This document shows, piece by piece, positions 22,946 to 35,225 of a stretch of 64,000 nucleotides of DNA. Below the pieces are notes generated by a model, which had not been told where the DNA came from, did no database searches, and saw nothing but the letters and a program-made list of their open reading frames with translations. Each line of letters starts with the position of its first letter. Positions within the stretch are counted from its first letter, which is position 1. Origin of the DNA: Castor canadensis (Eukaryota > Chordata > Mammalia > Rodentia > Castoridae); NCBI RefSeq assembly GCF_047511655.1, contig NC_133396.1:128907490-128971489 (forward strand), read 5' to 3'. The position numbers and the translations under genes are program-made.

Positions 22946-23816
22946 TGAGCAGATTGGAATATTAACCAAGGCCCTTGGATCTCCAGCTGAGAAATCCCTG
23001 CTCTCTCTCGAGCCCCCTCGTTAGACAACCAGGCTGGGCTGAAGGCAGAGATTAACTGGCCCCTCCTCCTCACCACCAGGATGCTGCTGTGCAACTGTGG
23101 CTGCAGAAGGGGACCCCTGCCAACAAGTGTACCTACCTACGGACGATCCTTCACTCTGGCCTCATCGGACACCAGAGTGGGAGCCCCAGCCACAGGGCCT
23201 GGTGTGCCCGGACCCTTCACAAAGGAAGGAAGGATACCGGCTTACTATGAGGTGGGAAAACCTACAGACACCCAGTATTGGGGATAGGGTAGGGAATGCC
23301 CGGGAGGTGAGAGGATTTCTCTCACAGTTTCTGTGTGAGGAATTCTGGCCATGTGACCTCCATCCCATCTCTGCCATCTTAGATGTATCTTTCAGGCCAG
23401 GTGCCTAAAATTTGAATCCCTGATTCTGGGTCATTCAGTCTAGAATCACATATGTTTTCCAGGCTTTCTCAGACAGGAATTTTGCAACCTTGGTCTCCTC
23501 CCTAGCGCTGCCCTCTATTCTTACAGGTCTGCTCCTGGAAGATGGGGCACAGAATCAAGGACCAGAAGGTGCCTTATGTCTTCCAGGACAATCAGTGAGT
23601 GGGTTTTGATGATGTGGAGAGCTTCAAAACCAAGGTGAGGCCTGACCCTGCTGGGAGAAGGGTGGTCCCAGGCAGAACAGAGGCCTGCCAGTAACATCAA
23701 ATGACAGCATTCAGAAACTGTTTAAGTGTGAGGCTCCTGGCTAATGTCCCAACATTTCACCAAGCTCCATGTGATAGCATTTTGTACCTTTGACACCTAT
23801 TGGTTAAGAAAAGACA

Positions 23817-24035
23817 CAATGCCAGGAGCTGGTGGCTCACGCCTATAGTCCTAGCTACTTGGGAGACTGAAATCGGGATAATCGGAGGCCAGATCAGGCA
23901 AATAGTTTGTAAGATCTCCATCTTCAAAACAACCAGAGCAAAATTGACTGGAGATGTGGTGCAAGCAGTAGAGTTCCTGCTTTGCAAGCTCAAAGCCCTG
24001 AGTTCAAACCCCAGTCCCAACAAAAAGAGAAAAAA
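23817..24035 (+). repeat. composite SINE in CHIT1 intron 9
   Basis: The 7SL-like half (ggtggctcacgcctatagtc) is joined to an ID-like half (gactggagatgtggtgcaag) and an A-rich tail. Imperfect 'aaaagacacaatg' repeats flank it, a likely target-site duplication. Confidence 0.85.
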
Positions 24036-26191
24036 GACACAATGAAAAAACCGTGTGCATTGAGTAGTACTCTTGAAAGGATCTGTGTTTTATTAAATGC
24101 AAATTCTACTGGCACACGAAGAGAAACATGCATTGTGAGACCTATGATTTTATTTATCCACGGGCAATATTTAGAGCATGTTCAAATCACAAGCCTTGAG
24201 TTTCCTTATAGGACCTCCCCCTGCTGTCCAATGTGGGTTCTTGTGTCTGTCTCTGGCTTCTCTCCCCCATGAGGTCATTAGCTCCTGGAGAGAACAGAGC
24301 TGCACTCACTCATCTGCACATCCTGCATCAATCATCATAAAGGAATCACCAAGGAGGGTCCTTCTAGAAGTGTAGACAAAGTGCTCTGGGAGAATTTGGG
24401 GTGATGCTGGCTGGCTATGGGAGATGGCAGAAGGGATTGCGGAAGAGGTGTTCTGAGATAAATCCTAAAGCACTCTGGGAGGAAACTGTACAAGCAAAGA
24501 CACAGTGGAGAAGGAAGGGGAGGATAGACCCTGAGAACAAGGTCCAGTGCAGAAAGGACATTGGAGCAGCAAAGGGCTCAGACCTTCCTACCCTCCAGTC
24601 CCCAGCCCCACTCCAGAGGCAAGTGCCATAGCCCCCTGGCAGGTTGAGGGGACAGAGAAGCCCTTTGTAAGGGAACACACAGCCATACTGTATTCCCTCA
24701 GAAGCCTGATGAAGGAGAGTCCTCAGGAGGCACAAAGATTTGTGATGGGAAACAAAACTTGATTCAGATCTTTGGGGACCCTTAATCCTTCCCTGTGATA
24801 ACCAAACATATCACAAACCAGTAGATAGTACCTCCAACAGCAGCTTACCTAGAAACAGCCAAGACATTAAAACACGGCCTCTCCCCCTCTGTCACTACTC
24901 ACCCTGCCCCACCCCCACCCTGGCCATGTTTATGCCCCAAAGGGTCAGGCTCAGCCACTCAGTCCTCATCCCAGAGTCATTTCCAGAAGCCCCAACCAGC
25001 CATGGGCTTGAGATGCTGGGGCCAAAGGGTCTTATCCAGATAAAGAAGCTTGGTCTGGGGCTGACTTTGCCAGGTGTCTTGGGCCCCTGCACCAGCATCT
25101 CCCCGGCCTCCCCATAGGGCCACTACCTGAAGCAGAAGGGACTTGGTGGGGCCATGGTCTGGGCCTTGGACTTGGATGACTTCAATGGCTCCTTCTGCAA
25201 CCAGGGCCACTATCCCCTCATCCAGGCATTGCGGCAGGAGCTGAGTGAGTAAGGGGCCAGGCCTCAGAGGCAGAATTGGGGGCGGGAGCGCACACCCTTC
25301 CACCTCAAATCACATGTGCTGGGCCTTTCTAAGGAAATGGCTATGCCCCAATATCGTGGTTTCCTCAATTTCATGCATCCCCAGGATCTGAGGAAACCGC
25401 TGAAACAATTTTCTTTTCACTCCCTCCTTCCTCTTCCTTATTTTGGCAATGCCAGGGCCTTGTAATCAGAGTTTCCCTCCCAAAGCCTCAGCCTGAGCAG
25501 CAGCTTGCTCCTGTCAAGGAAAAAGCTTGTGCTCAGGCTGCACTATGGGACCCCAGTGCCCTACACCAGTATATGGGCTCTGTGGGTGGCCACTGACTGA
25601 CTGTTACATGTGTTGTGTTGCCCAGGTGTTGTGTGTCAGGTCCCAGCTGTAGGTGTGGCTGTGCTCTACAAGTAGGGTGTGGGGTGTTGGGCTGCTGCCT
25701 CCTGTGGTTGCTGTCTGCGTGCTTGACCTTGGGTTTGGGATCTCTTGGGTCAGCATTGTTGAATCATCCTTGTCTTCCCAGGCCTTCCATCTGAGCCTCC
25801 AGGACTCCCAGAGCCGGAAGTGCCTACTCCAGGCCAGCCCTCTGAACCTGAGCAGAGCCCCAGTCCTCGACAGGATGCCTTCTGCTAGGGCAAAGCTGAT
25901 GGGATCTATCTACTCCAACCCTCGGGAACAGTCCAGCTACTTCAGCTGTGCAGGGGGTCAGCTATTCCAGCAGAGCTGTCCCCCAGGCCTGGTGTTCAGT
26001 GTCCCTTGCAAGTGCTGCACCTGGAGCTGAGTCCCCAAGGGGAGTGTCTGGAATTGTCCCACAGTTCAATTCCAGCTTTCCCTGGGGGCTGAGATCTGAT
26101 TCCTGAGGGCCTGTCTGTGTTCTCTCTCTGTAGCCAGACTGTCTTCTCTCAACCTTGGCTTCCTTTTTCTGTCTCTCTCTCTCACCTGAAA

Positions 26192-26197
26192 AATAAA
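26192..26197 (+). terminator. CHIT1 polyadenylation signal AATAAA
   Basis: An AATAAA lies 162 bases after the CHIT1 stop, the expected distance for a short 3' UTR. A run of C at about 26,216-26,230 follows. Confidence 0.7.
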
Positions 26198-26649
26198 TTT
26201 TTAGTTTTCACCCATCCCCCCCCCCCCCCCGGGTGTGGTGACTTAAAGAGGATCTCTAAGCACACTGTTGACTCAGACTGCCTGGGGAACCAGGAGAGGA
26301 GGGTGGCATAAGTCAGGTATAGGTCAGAGCCAGGGGAGGTGGTCAGGATTTGCTAGGCCTTGTGCCAGGCCTCACCTTCCAGTGGGCATCTTCCAGTACA
26401 CAGGTGACAGCATCCAGATTACAGCCAGCGTTCCACACATTAATTGATCATTGTCTCGGGAACCTTTGGAGAGAGGTGCTTTTCCTGCTAACCTCCACTC
26501 ACATGGTATCCCAAATATGGACACTAGATGGCAGCAGAGAAGAGCTTGTCTCAGCTTTAGTCCTCTGCTTGCTGAGCATTTCCCTGACCCTAAACGCTCA
26601 CTTTCGCCGTTTCTCACTTACTGCTTCTCATCTTATCTCACCTATTGCT

Positions 26650-27000
26650 CCCATTAGTTAGATGACACCAGAACAATCACTATCCTCGTTTTACAGGTAT
26701 TTAAACTGAAGACTGCTTCTAACTAATTCTGAGTTCAGAACCAAAGCTTAAACCGGGCCCAGACAAGCATGTGCACACAGTGTCACCATTAGAGAGTACT
26801 CTAGTTATACGTGGTGATGCCTGCCAGTAATCCCAGCACTCGGGAGGCTGGGGCAAGTAGGATCTTGGGTTCGAGGTCAGCCTGGGATAGATGGCAAGAT
26901 TCTGGCTCAAACAACTAAGGGCCAGGGATTTAGCTCAGTGGTAGAGGGCTTGGCTAGCCTGTGCACGGACTTGTGTTTAATCCTCAGCACTAGAAAAGAA
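26650..27000 (+). repeat. MIR fragment followed by a B1-ID composite SINE
   Basis: A MIR-like piece ('tatcctcgttttacaggtat') lies at 26,650-26,765. At 26,812-27,000 a B1-like unit (taatcccagcactcgggagg; gaggtcagcctggg) is fused to a classic ID unit (ggatttagctcagtggtaga). Confidence 0.75.
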
Positions 27001-27009
27001 CAAGGACAA

Positions 27010-27860
27010 CAACAAACCTACCACAGGTTCCCCGCCCAGAGAATAAAGTCTCCACTCGTCTCATCAGCACAGTGTTGGGATTCCTTATCCCCAATCACTT
27101 TTCCTGGTCTCATCTCCTGTCATTCTCTCCAGTTTAGTTCCCTGGTACCACAGGTGTCAGTGTTAACTAACCTCGGCTGCCACAGCACCCAAGGTGAGAA
27201 CCCCAGGTGCCCCCCATGACCCTGCTAACAAAGGCCCATCCCATTTTTCTGAATGGATCCTCCTGAGACAGGAATAATGGATGCCCCTAAAAGCCATTCA
27301 TGTTCAGACTGCATCTCTTCTGTGTCCACTGTGGGCTCTGTACCCCATATGGCCTCCTGGTCTTCCTGCTGGAGCTGGGTCCCTCAGCACAAACCAAATG
27401 TCTGTGACTAATTAGGCCTGGTGCCCAGTGGACACAGCAGGGGCAAGTCCGGAGTTCAGCTTTCCTGGGGCTGACATACTACTGGGGGAGGCAGACAAAG
27501 AACAGATGAACAATAAGATCATCTCAGAGGATAATGAGTGCTGTCAAGGGAAGGGTACACAGCAGGAGAGTGAAAGCAGGGGGTGGGGGACCTAGTGTGT
27601 TTGGTGGCCTTTCAGGTACTAACAACTGAGGCCAGGACTCCTGGGCCACTGCTCCTGGCTCATGTGACTTACCTTCAGAACCAAACTCTAGAGACTGCCC
27701 TGGCCCCTGCTGTGCTCTGGTGTCCAGGGAACTGCATGTCCCAGTTCAGCACCATCCTTCTCAGCTCCTCCAGGCTGCTACCAGGACACCACCATGTGTT
27801 GCACCCAGATCCTGCATGGTGGCATATGTTCCAGCTGGTCCCATGCCTTGCTCAAGCCCC
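27010..27860. other. intergenic, no gene recognised
   Basis: Single-copy-looking DNA. A stretch at about 27,470-27,570 ('gcagacaaagaacagatg', 'gataatgagtgctgtcaag') may be a faint old repeat. No open frame with recognisable protein similarity. Confidence 0.4.
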
Positions 27861-27869
27861 CCTCCATCT

Positions 27870-28165
27870 TGTTCCTTAGTAATTCCTGTCCCCACCCTCA
27901 ATACTTTTGGTCACCCTCAAAGAGTCAGCTCCTGGGTTACCTCCTGCAGGACACATTCCCAAGTGCTCCAGACATCCGTGATTGATTCCCTGCCACCGTA
28001 CAGCACCAGGCCACCTTATTCACATCTGCTACTATAATTCTCTGTGTCCATATTAGACTCTTCCCTGGGTTTTGAGTTTCTGAGGACAAAGAATGTGTCT
28101 TATTGGTCTTTTCCTTCTATGACTCATGTTTGAGGCACAGTACGTATTGGACCATTAATTACTGA
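27870..28165 (+). repeat. L2 3'-end fragment
   Basis: It follows the L2 tail: 'cctcctgcaggacacattcc', 'ctataattctctgtgtccat', 'tttctgaggacaaagaatgt' and 'gaggcacagtacgtattgg'. Confidence 0.6.
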
Positions 28166-28184
28166 TGTTCTTTTTCTTTTCTTT

Positions 28185-28282
28185 CTTTTTTTTGGGGGGC
28201 AAGCAGTACTGGTGTTGAGATTTTGAACTCAGGGCCTTGCACTTGCCAGGCAGATGCTTTACCATTTGAGCCATGTTTCCAG
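28185..28282 (-). repeat. ID-like SINE, antisense
   Basis: The sequence agtactggtgttgagatttt and gaactcagggccttgcactt is the complement of the ID-like consensus. Confidence 0.75.
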
Positions 28283-28519
28283 TCCTTGATTTTTGTTTCT
28301 TTTATCCTCAGATACAGAAATTGGTTCTGCCTCTTGGGTGGAGGATTCCATAAGTACCTCTTAATGACAAGAACACTGCTGTCCCAGGCCCTTCTACAAA
28401 TGACATTTTGCCTTTTAATGTTATCATGCTGCCAGTAGGGAATTAACATGTCTTGTCTGACCAGAGACCATACTAGGCACGTGATAAATATTTGCAGAGT
28501 GAATTTAAATGAATTGACC

Positions 28520-28660
28520 CACGCTATTTAATTTTCACTGTGTTCCTGCAAGCTAAGTATCATTGCCTCGTTGCCTTCTGGTTACGTGAGTAACCGTGGC
28601 AAAGCTGGGATTTAGATTTTGGTGTATATACAACTCAGAGCCCAGGTCTTCTCTCCAAAA
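28520..28660 (+). repeat. MIR-like fragment
   Basis: 'ctgcaagctaagtatcattg' and 'caaagctgggatttagat', then 'agagcccaggtctt', follow the MIR right half. Confidence 0.5.
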
Positions 28661-28939
28661 CACTGCAGGCTTTCTCCTCCCTGAGATAACATCATATGCA
28701 TTTTTTTCCTCTCTTCCACCCTGTTTTGGGTGCAGCCCTGAGGCCATGTGTGTTGGATGTTTATGTGGTGCTGACTAAACATCACTGTGAACATTAACTG
28801 ATCACTGGCTCAGTTCCATGGGGTCACATGTGCAGAAACCAAGTGTCCAAGTCAAGCCAGCGGTAGAGCGTGGGCCTGACTTGGGTCCACCCATGATCAT
28901 ACATACAAAAGGGTGTTCATAATCTTTTTGTGTAAAGGT

Positions 28940-29255
28940 TGGTGGCACAAGCATGTAAACCTTGCTGCTCAGAAGGCAGAGATTGGGAGTATCACTGTTA
29001 GAGGCCAGCCTGGGCAAAAAGTTCTCAGGACCCCATCTCAACCAATAGCTGGATGTGGTAGTATGTGCCTGTCATCCCAGCTACATGGGGAGGCACAAAT
29101 CATGAGGCTTCCCATCCAGGTTGGCATGGGCAAAAAACAAGACCCTATCTCAAAAATAGCCAACACAGAAAGGGCTGGCAGAGTGGATCAAGTTAGAGCT
29201 TCTGCCTAGAAAGTGCAAGGCCCTGAGTTCAATCCACAATACTACAAAAGAAAAA
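28940..29255 (+). repeat. composite SINE array
   Basis: Two 7SL-like pieces (ggtggcacaagcatgtaaac; ggatgtggtagtatgtgcct) are followed by an ID-like half (agggctggcagagtggatca) and an A-rich tail. Confidence 0.75.
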
Positions 29256-29439
29256 AAGAATCTGTATTTGTGGGAACTCCCATGGCACACACCCAGGTAG
29301 GGTTACAATGTCACCGACACCTTGGATGTTACAGAAAGGGCCCTCCCTGATCCCACTCTCCTCAACCTGGATTTTGGTTTTCTTCTTTGTTCTTTTCCTA
29401 GTTTTGCCAACTACATGTGCATTTAGAAATATAATACTG

Positions 29440-31600
29440 TTTAGTTTATTTAGTTTTGAAAGTTTTATAAATGGGATCACTGTGTAGTACCTTCTGTGGC
29501 CCACTCCTTATTGTCATTCACATAGCTGTAACTCGTTCTCATGGCAATACAGTGTTCCATTGCCTGAGTATGTCCCTGGCATTTGGGTTGTTTCCAGTTT
29601 GGGGTAATGTAGACACTGTTGCCATGAATACCCTTGAGCATGACTCCTAGATCATATGTGGGGAATTTGTCCCAGAGTAGAACGAATGGAATATGGGATA
29701 TAGGTACGTTCAATTTCCCCAGGTGTAGACAACATGTTTTCCTGAAGTGGTTGTGTAAGTTTTTCCTTCCATCAGCAGAATTCCCATTATAATCACTATG
29801 CTGTACTTTATCCAAGGGATTTTTAGCCAAGCTAAGGAAAAGCCTGGCATCTCACTGTGATTCAAACTTGCATCTCCTGACTTCTCATCAGCGTCAGAAT
29901 AGTTCCTGTATCTATAAACAATATGTGTTGTCCAGCAGCCCATGGCGTCTTCTTGCCATCTCTCTACTGAGTGTTCTGTCTCTTTCTTATTGAGACACAG
30001 GAGGTCTTTACATATTCTGAACACAAATCCTTTGATGCTTATAGGTTTATAATATCTCCTGATTCTTGGTAATTATTCATTCTCTTTAAGTATCTTGTAA
30101 TATAGTCAAATTTACCAATCTTACCCTTTATGGTTTTGATTTTCTGTGTCTAAAGATGACTTTCTCTAGTTTAAATCAAAAAGACATTTCCCTACATTGT
30201 CTTCTGAAAGTTTTGCTTTCCTTTAAGTCTTTAATCCTTTTGAAACTGACATTCAAGTATGCTATGAGGTAGGATCCAATTTTATTTTATTTTTCCCTTT
30301 CTGGATAACTAGTTGTTCCAGGACCATTTAGTGAACAATCTGTTCTTTTCATACAAACCTGTAATGCCAGCACTGAAATAAATCCTTTCTGCATATGCAC
30401 AGGCATCTTTCTGTCCCACTGGTCTATGTTTCTTCCTATACCCCAGTATCTCACTGTCTTAATTAGTAATGCTTTATAGTAAGTCTTACCGTCCAGTAGG
30501 ACAAGTTCTTCTTCCATTTTCTTGGTTTCGGGAATGCCTTGGCTATTCTTAGCTCTTACTTTTCCACATCATGTTAGAATAGTATTGCCAAATTCCATTA
30601 AAAAATCCATCCAGTTTTTCATTAGAATTGCATCGAATTGGGCTGGCAGACTGGCTCAAGTGGTAGTAAACATGAGGCCCTGAAATTATAGTATATTTCT
30701 TCATTTAGTTGTCTTTTTTAAATGTACTTGAATAAAGTTTTATAGAACCTATTTCTAGGGCTATTTTAGTTTTCATTTTACAATAGTTCACCTTTACTTG
30801 GGCTTTTATTGTTTGTTTTTTTGAAACAGGGTCTCACTATGTAGCCCAGGCTGGCCTTGAACTTGCAGTCTCTTGCCTCAGCCCCTTGAGTGGTGGGATG
30901 ATTTTAATTTTTGGTCATTGTTGCCAGCATACGTCAGTGTCATTAATTTTCAAATGTTGAGGTTGTGTCCAGGAATTTTTCCAAGTCTCTTATTAATTTG
31001 TTGGTTTATTTTGTTTATTCGAGACAGGGTCTCACATACATAGCTCTCACTTATGTCTTGGAACTCACTATATAACCCAGGCTGGCCTTGAACTGTGATC
31101 CTCCTACCTCAGCTTCTAGAGTGCATGGATGTGAATTTTGTCAGATGACTTTTATTGATTGATTTGTGCTTATTAATAAATTATTATTAATCAATTGTTC
31201 CTGTCCAATTCATCTTATATTCCTAGGACTATATCAACTTGGTCATGAGATATTATCATTTTTGTACATTGCCAGGTTAGATTCATATTTTCTTTCCCAC
31301 TTTTGTACTTATATATTACTGACTAAAATAGGGACAACATGCTTTCTTTTTTACACTCTGAGATGTCTCTGTCACACCAACTGTTATCCAAGCCAATAAT
31401 AAACTGATCTGGGATATTAAAGTTCTACTAGCCTCAAAAAATGAGTTGGGGAGGTTGTCGCTGTCCATTTTCTGTCAGTTGTGTCAAAAGGACTTATCTG
31501 TTCTTGGACATTTGGAAGCAATTACCAGTAAAACCATCTTGGTTGGCATGATGCTTTTTTTGAGGATGACTTGTAACTGATTCAATGTCTTTGGTGTCCT
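29440..31600 (-). mobile_element. old L1, antisense, with SINE insertions
   Basis: In antisense it follows old L1 text from 3' to 5': 'tatttgggttgtttccagttt'-like and 'ttattgagacacagg' passages, then 'aattagtaatgctttatagt', 'ttggctattctta' and 'ctagcctcaaaaaatgagtt'. It has no open frame. Inserted or adjoining SINE pieces lie at 30,640-30,690 (ID-like), 30,816-30,903 (B1-like, antisense) and 31,020-31,130 (B1-like, antisense). Confidence 0.65.
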
Positions 31601-31609
31601 CAAAACCAT

Positions 31610-34570
31610 TGCATTTTCTATTTTCCCCGGGTAGATTGGGAACTGAAACTTTTTGTCTCTCCCTAGGCTGAAGATCCAACCACCCTCCCCCAAGGGGCTG
31701 GAGGTGATAGGAGGTGGCGTAAAAAGAGTTCTTGTTTTACTCAGAACTCAGTACCTCTATGTCTCCTGAAATCAAGTCATCTCCCACGTGGCCCTGAAAG
31801 GGTCATAACCATAAACCTGACATTTTCCCAGAAGTTGTTGGAATGGACCCAAATTGTCGAAGTTCCCATGACCAGATAAGAGCCTCCTGGGGAAGTTTTT
31901 TCATCAGAAGGCTTTGTCCTCACCCTCTCCACTCCCTAACCCCCATTGGAAGGATCCACAGATTCCCCTAGGGATTTCTGGGGGCTCCAGGCTCAGTAAA
32001 AAAGGCTCCTTGCTCTTCTCCCTCTTTCCTTTCTCTGCCCTGATCCCCACCCTTACCCCATGAGGCAGTAGCCTCATACACTGTGAGGCTCTCACAAGGG
32101 ATATGCATGTCCCTTAACTCTACAGCCTGCTGTCACTGAGTTTGGAACCCGTTGAAGAACAGCACTATCAAGAATGGAAAAGGTAGCAAAGTGTTTTAGA
32201 CAGAGCTGCCTCTGAAAGGTTTGTGGAGTGCATTTTATTAGGAGTGGAATGAGGCTAAAGGCTCCCTACCGCCCCACCCCTTTCTGTGTTGTGCTTTTTT
32301 TGAGTGTGTCTTCCCCTTTGCTGGAAGCCACGCCTCATCCAGGGTGGGTTTACCACTAGCAAGCTCTCTTTATACAACTTCAGTTATTTTTTAGTTTTGG
32401 TTTTTGGTAGTACTGGGGTTTGAACTCAGGGCCTCACTCTTGCTAGGTGGGCACTCTACTTCTTTGGTTATCTCTTACTGTGAGCAAAGCTTACTCCCCC
32501 TGTGCCTGAAGCTTGGTGCTCAGAGAACACAGCTAGATCTTTTCAATGAATTCAGCCATTTGGGCAACAAAGATTTTCCAAACATGTCTAAAGGAGAAAC
32601 ATGACCCTTCAGAGGTCTGCTGTCACGTTTCTTTGAGCCTCGCCTCATTTTGCTTGGGGTGGGAGTGGGAAGGGAGCCACATAGACATTCTCAGCATTCC
32701 CCTGCTTGCTGTGGCCCCCACCAGATGACATGGGAGATCTTGGGAGTTTAGGATGGCCCCAACCCACCCTATTCCCTCCTCCAGCACATCCTTGCCATTC
32801 CCAGCTGTCACCAAGGCCAATAATAACCTGTTAAGGCCAGGTGGCCAGAGCCCAGGCTTAGCCAAGAACACCCTCCCACTTTCTCAGCCCCTCCATTCCT
32901 TGGAGACCACATTCCTGGGAAGGACACTAAAGAGGCCATCTAGAGGAAAAGGGCCCAAGGATCCAGTGCCCATCACCTCTGCACTGACTACTTGGCCTTG
33001 ACCTTCCTCTAAAGCAGAGCAGCCAGGGCATCAAGAAGCCAACCCATCCTAACCAGCCTAGACCCATCAGCTGATGGCCTTGTCTTCCCTGAGCCCTTTC
33101 CTGGCATCTAATTTGAGGTCCCCATGCTGTAGCAACAGTTCACATCCCCTTATGGGCATCCATAAGGATACAAATCCTTACCCTACTGGTGTTTAAAGTT
33201 GACTCTCAGAGGGTCACATGTGGCTTATCTGTGTTTCTGGGTCAGTCCAGGTCTGCCTTCTGTGCATAGCCTTGGCTTCCTTCACTCCACTTCCTTCACA
33301 GAAAGGTAGGCTGTGAGTAGGAGGGGTATTGGCTTCATAATACATGAGCTAAGGCAGGGCTTTATGCTCAACATTGGAACCCCTAACATTAGAGTCACCC
33401 TACAGTAATCCTACTGACTCAAAGGCAACTCAGTATGGAGGAAAGTTCACTTTGCTTTACCCCTTCATCTCTGTGTGACCTTGGGCAAGTTACTTTGCAT
33501 TTTGGAGTCCTATTGTACACTGCAGAGATTACACTAGGTGACCATCTGGCCATAGCCAGCCATCACTACCACTTGGTTTCTTCTCACAAGAAATAAGCAA
33601 AGCAGGGAGGGCCTAATTTTCTACTTGGTGCCAAGTAGTGCCCTTCACCCCACTCTCCCAACCAGAAGGCCCCTTTCAAGATAAGCCTGAGCTGGATTTG
33701 GGGGCCTTGCACTATGGCTTTCTCCTCTACCTGATACCCTCACATGTGCATGCACACAGAGGAAGCTTGTCTTTCCTTGGCAAAGTACAAGGGCCTACAA
33801 TGATGGAGGATTGATTAGATGTGTTATGTTGCCCTTTATACCAAGGTCTGTCTCTCCAGATTACTCAGGGCCTTATTCACCAGCTGACTCCAGCAGGCCC
33901 TCCTGTTCTCCTGTCTACCTTTGCCACCTCTAAAATGACCTCCACAGAGCCAAAGCCAGGCAGCAGCAAAGCATGACTCCCAGGCTGTGTCCAGAGCATC
34001 CCTGGAGTGACTCAGAAGTTACTGGCCTTTGGAGAACATCCAGACCTCCCCTCCTTGACTGGCAGGCCCCAAATGCCTTGAGACAATCTCTTTCTAATCC
34101 TTTAATCCAGTGGTGGGAGCCATTTTCTATTAAGGGACCGTGACTTCAGTGGAAAAACAAAATCATCCAAGGACCATATCATTGTACAAAATTACTTAAC
34201 TTCAGTGTGGGCCTTCCTATTGTTTATTTTTAATTAATAGAGAAACATAAAACATGGAAAACAACTGATTTTTAAGGCAAGACAAAAACTGTACAAAATA
34301 AACATGAATGACATAGTATTTTAAAATATAGTTTCTAAATTTGGGGCAGTCAAAATGATATGACTTGAAAGAACACAAAGGAAAAAGAGTAAGAAATTAT
34401 GGGGGGAAAGAGAGAGAGAGAGAGAGAGAGAGAAATAAGAAAAAGGTGAAGGGGAGAGAACCAGCAGGGTCGGGGAAGGAAGGAGAAAGAGAGAAGAGAG
34501 CAGGAGAGAGTGCAAATACTTTTAGGTCAACCTCTAACTGCGGACTCCTGGCTCCAGGCTCCTGGTCACC
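31610..34570. other. intergenic, single-copy, no gene recognised
   Basis: Mixed-composition DNA without convincing coding sequence. It contains an antisense ID-like SINE piece at 32,395-32,465 (ggtttttggtagtactgggg) and a (GA)n tract at 34,408-34,432 followed by purine-rich DNA to about 34,510. Confidence 0.5.
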
Positions 34571-34579
34571 CCTACCATG

Positions 34580-35225
34580 TATTCCAGATATCAATTCTAA
34601 AGTCAGTATCGTTAGGTGCTTACTTGGATTTTATCATTTAATCCTAACAAGAACCCTAAACATTAGGTATTTTACAAATGCGGAAAGTAAGACCTAGAAA
34701 ATTGCTCAAGTTCACACACCACTAATACTGAGAGTCAGGACTCAAGGCCTCATCTGAGGAAGAGCTTCTGCTCTTTGCACTGCACCATCTCTTGTTGACC
34801 TTGTCACCAACAGCTCCCTGTAGACCGTGACCATCCTTGTCATTGCTCCCTATAATGTAGTCATTCTTTCCTCCATTCTGTTTCTTGAACCCATTCAATT
34901 CTCCCATATCTTCTCCCTGCCTTCCTCGATCTCAAAGCATTGTTGGATCTGTTTCCTTCTTCTGGATTGTTCCTCTGCAGATTGTTCATGGCCCACTGTT
35001 TCATCCTGTGGGCCTCTTCTTCAAAGAGACTTCCCAGTGGCTGTGATTTACTTTTATCATGGCACTTACTGCTCTGCGGTGGCTTCCTTATTCATTAGCT
35101 TTTGCTGTGCTAGAAGAGGACATCATATGAGCAGAGATTCATCAGTCTTGTTTATTACCAGAGCTCTGGCATCTCACACCATTTCTGGCACATAACAGAT
35201 GCTTAAAAGTGTTGGTTGAGTGAAT
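34580..35225 (+). repeat. MIR then L2 fragments
   Basis: 34,580-34,790 follows MIR ('tttaatcctaacaagaaccc', 'tattttacaaatgcggaaa', 'ctttgcactgcaccatct'). 34,830-35,225 follows the L2 end, closing with 'tctggcacataacagatgct' and 'gttggttgagtgaatgaa'. Confidence 0.65.

Larger units (their letters stand above)
13248..26030 (+). pseudogene. CHIT1: CHIT1, chitotriosidase (GH18 chitinase), inactivated
   Basis: Eleven coding exons in CHIT1 order: 13248-13272, 14296-14325, 16913-17114, 17651-17707, 19270-19435, 19619-19743, 20479-20602, 23080-23251, 23527-23634, 25118-25244, 25782-26030. CHIT1 is a secreted/lysosomal macrophage enzyme that hydrolyses chitin, with an N-terminal GH18 barrel and a C-terminal CBM14 chitin-binding domain. 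Exon 1 reads MVHSVAWAG. Exon 5 keeps the catalytic DGLDFDWE motif. Exon 11 keeps the Pro-rich hinge and the Cys-rich CBM14 end (CKCCTWS). Exon 2 gives a weak signal core (VTVLQMIQW). Lesions: AA instead of AG before exon 3; an 11-base loss in exon 8 near 23127; TGA at 23596-23598 (a Trp codon in human); TAG at 25886-25888 (a Gln codon in human); a 4-base gain near 25907. All donors are GT and the other acceptors AG. Exons 2, 3, 4 and 7 have the same lengths as in CHI3L1. Identity is very sure; death is strongly supported by independent lesions. Confidence 0.93.
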
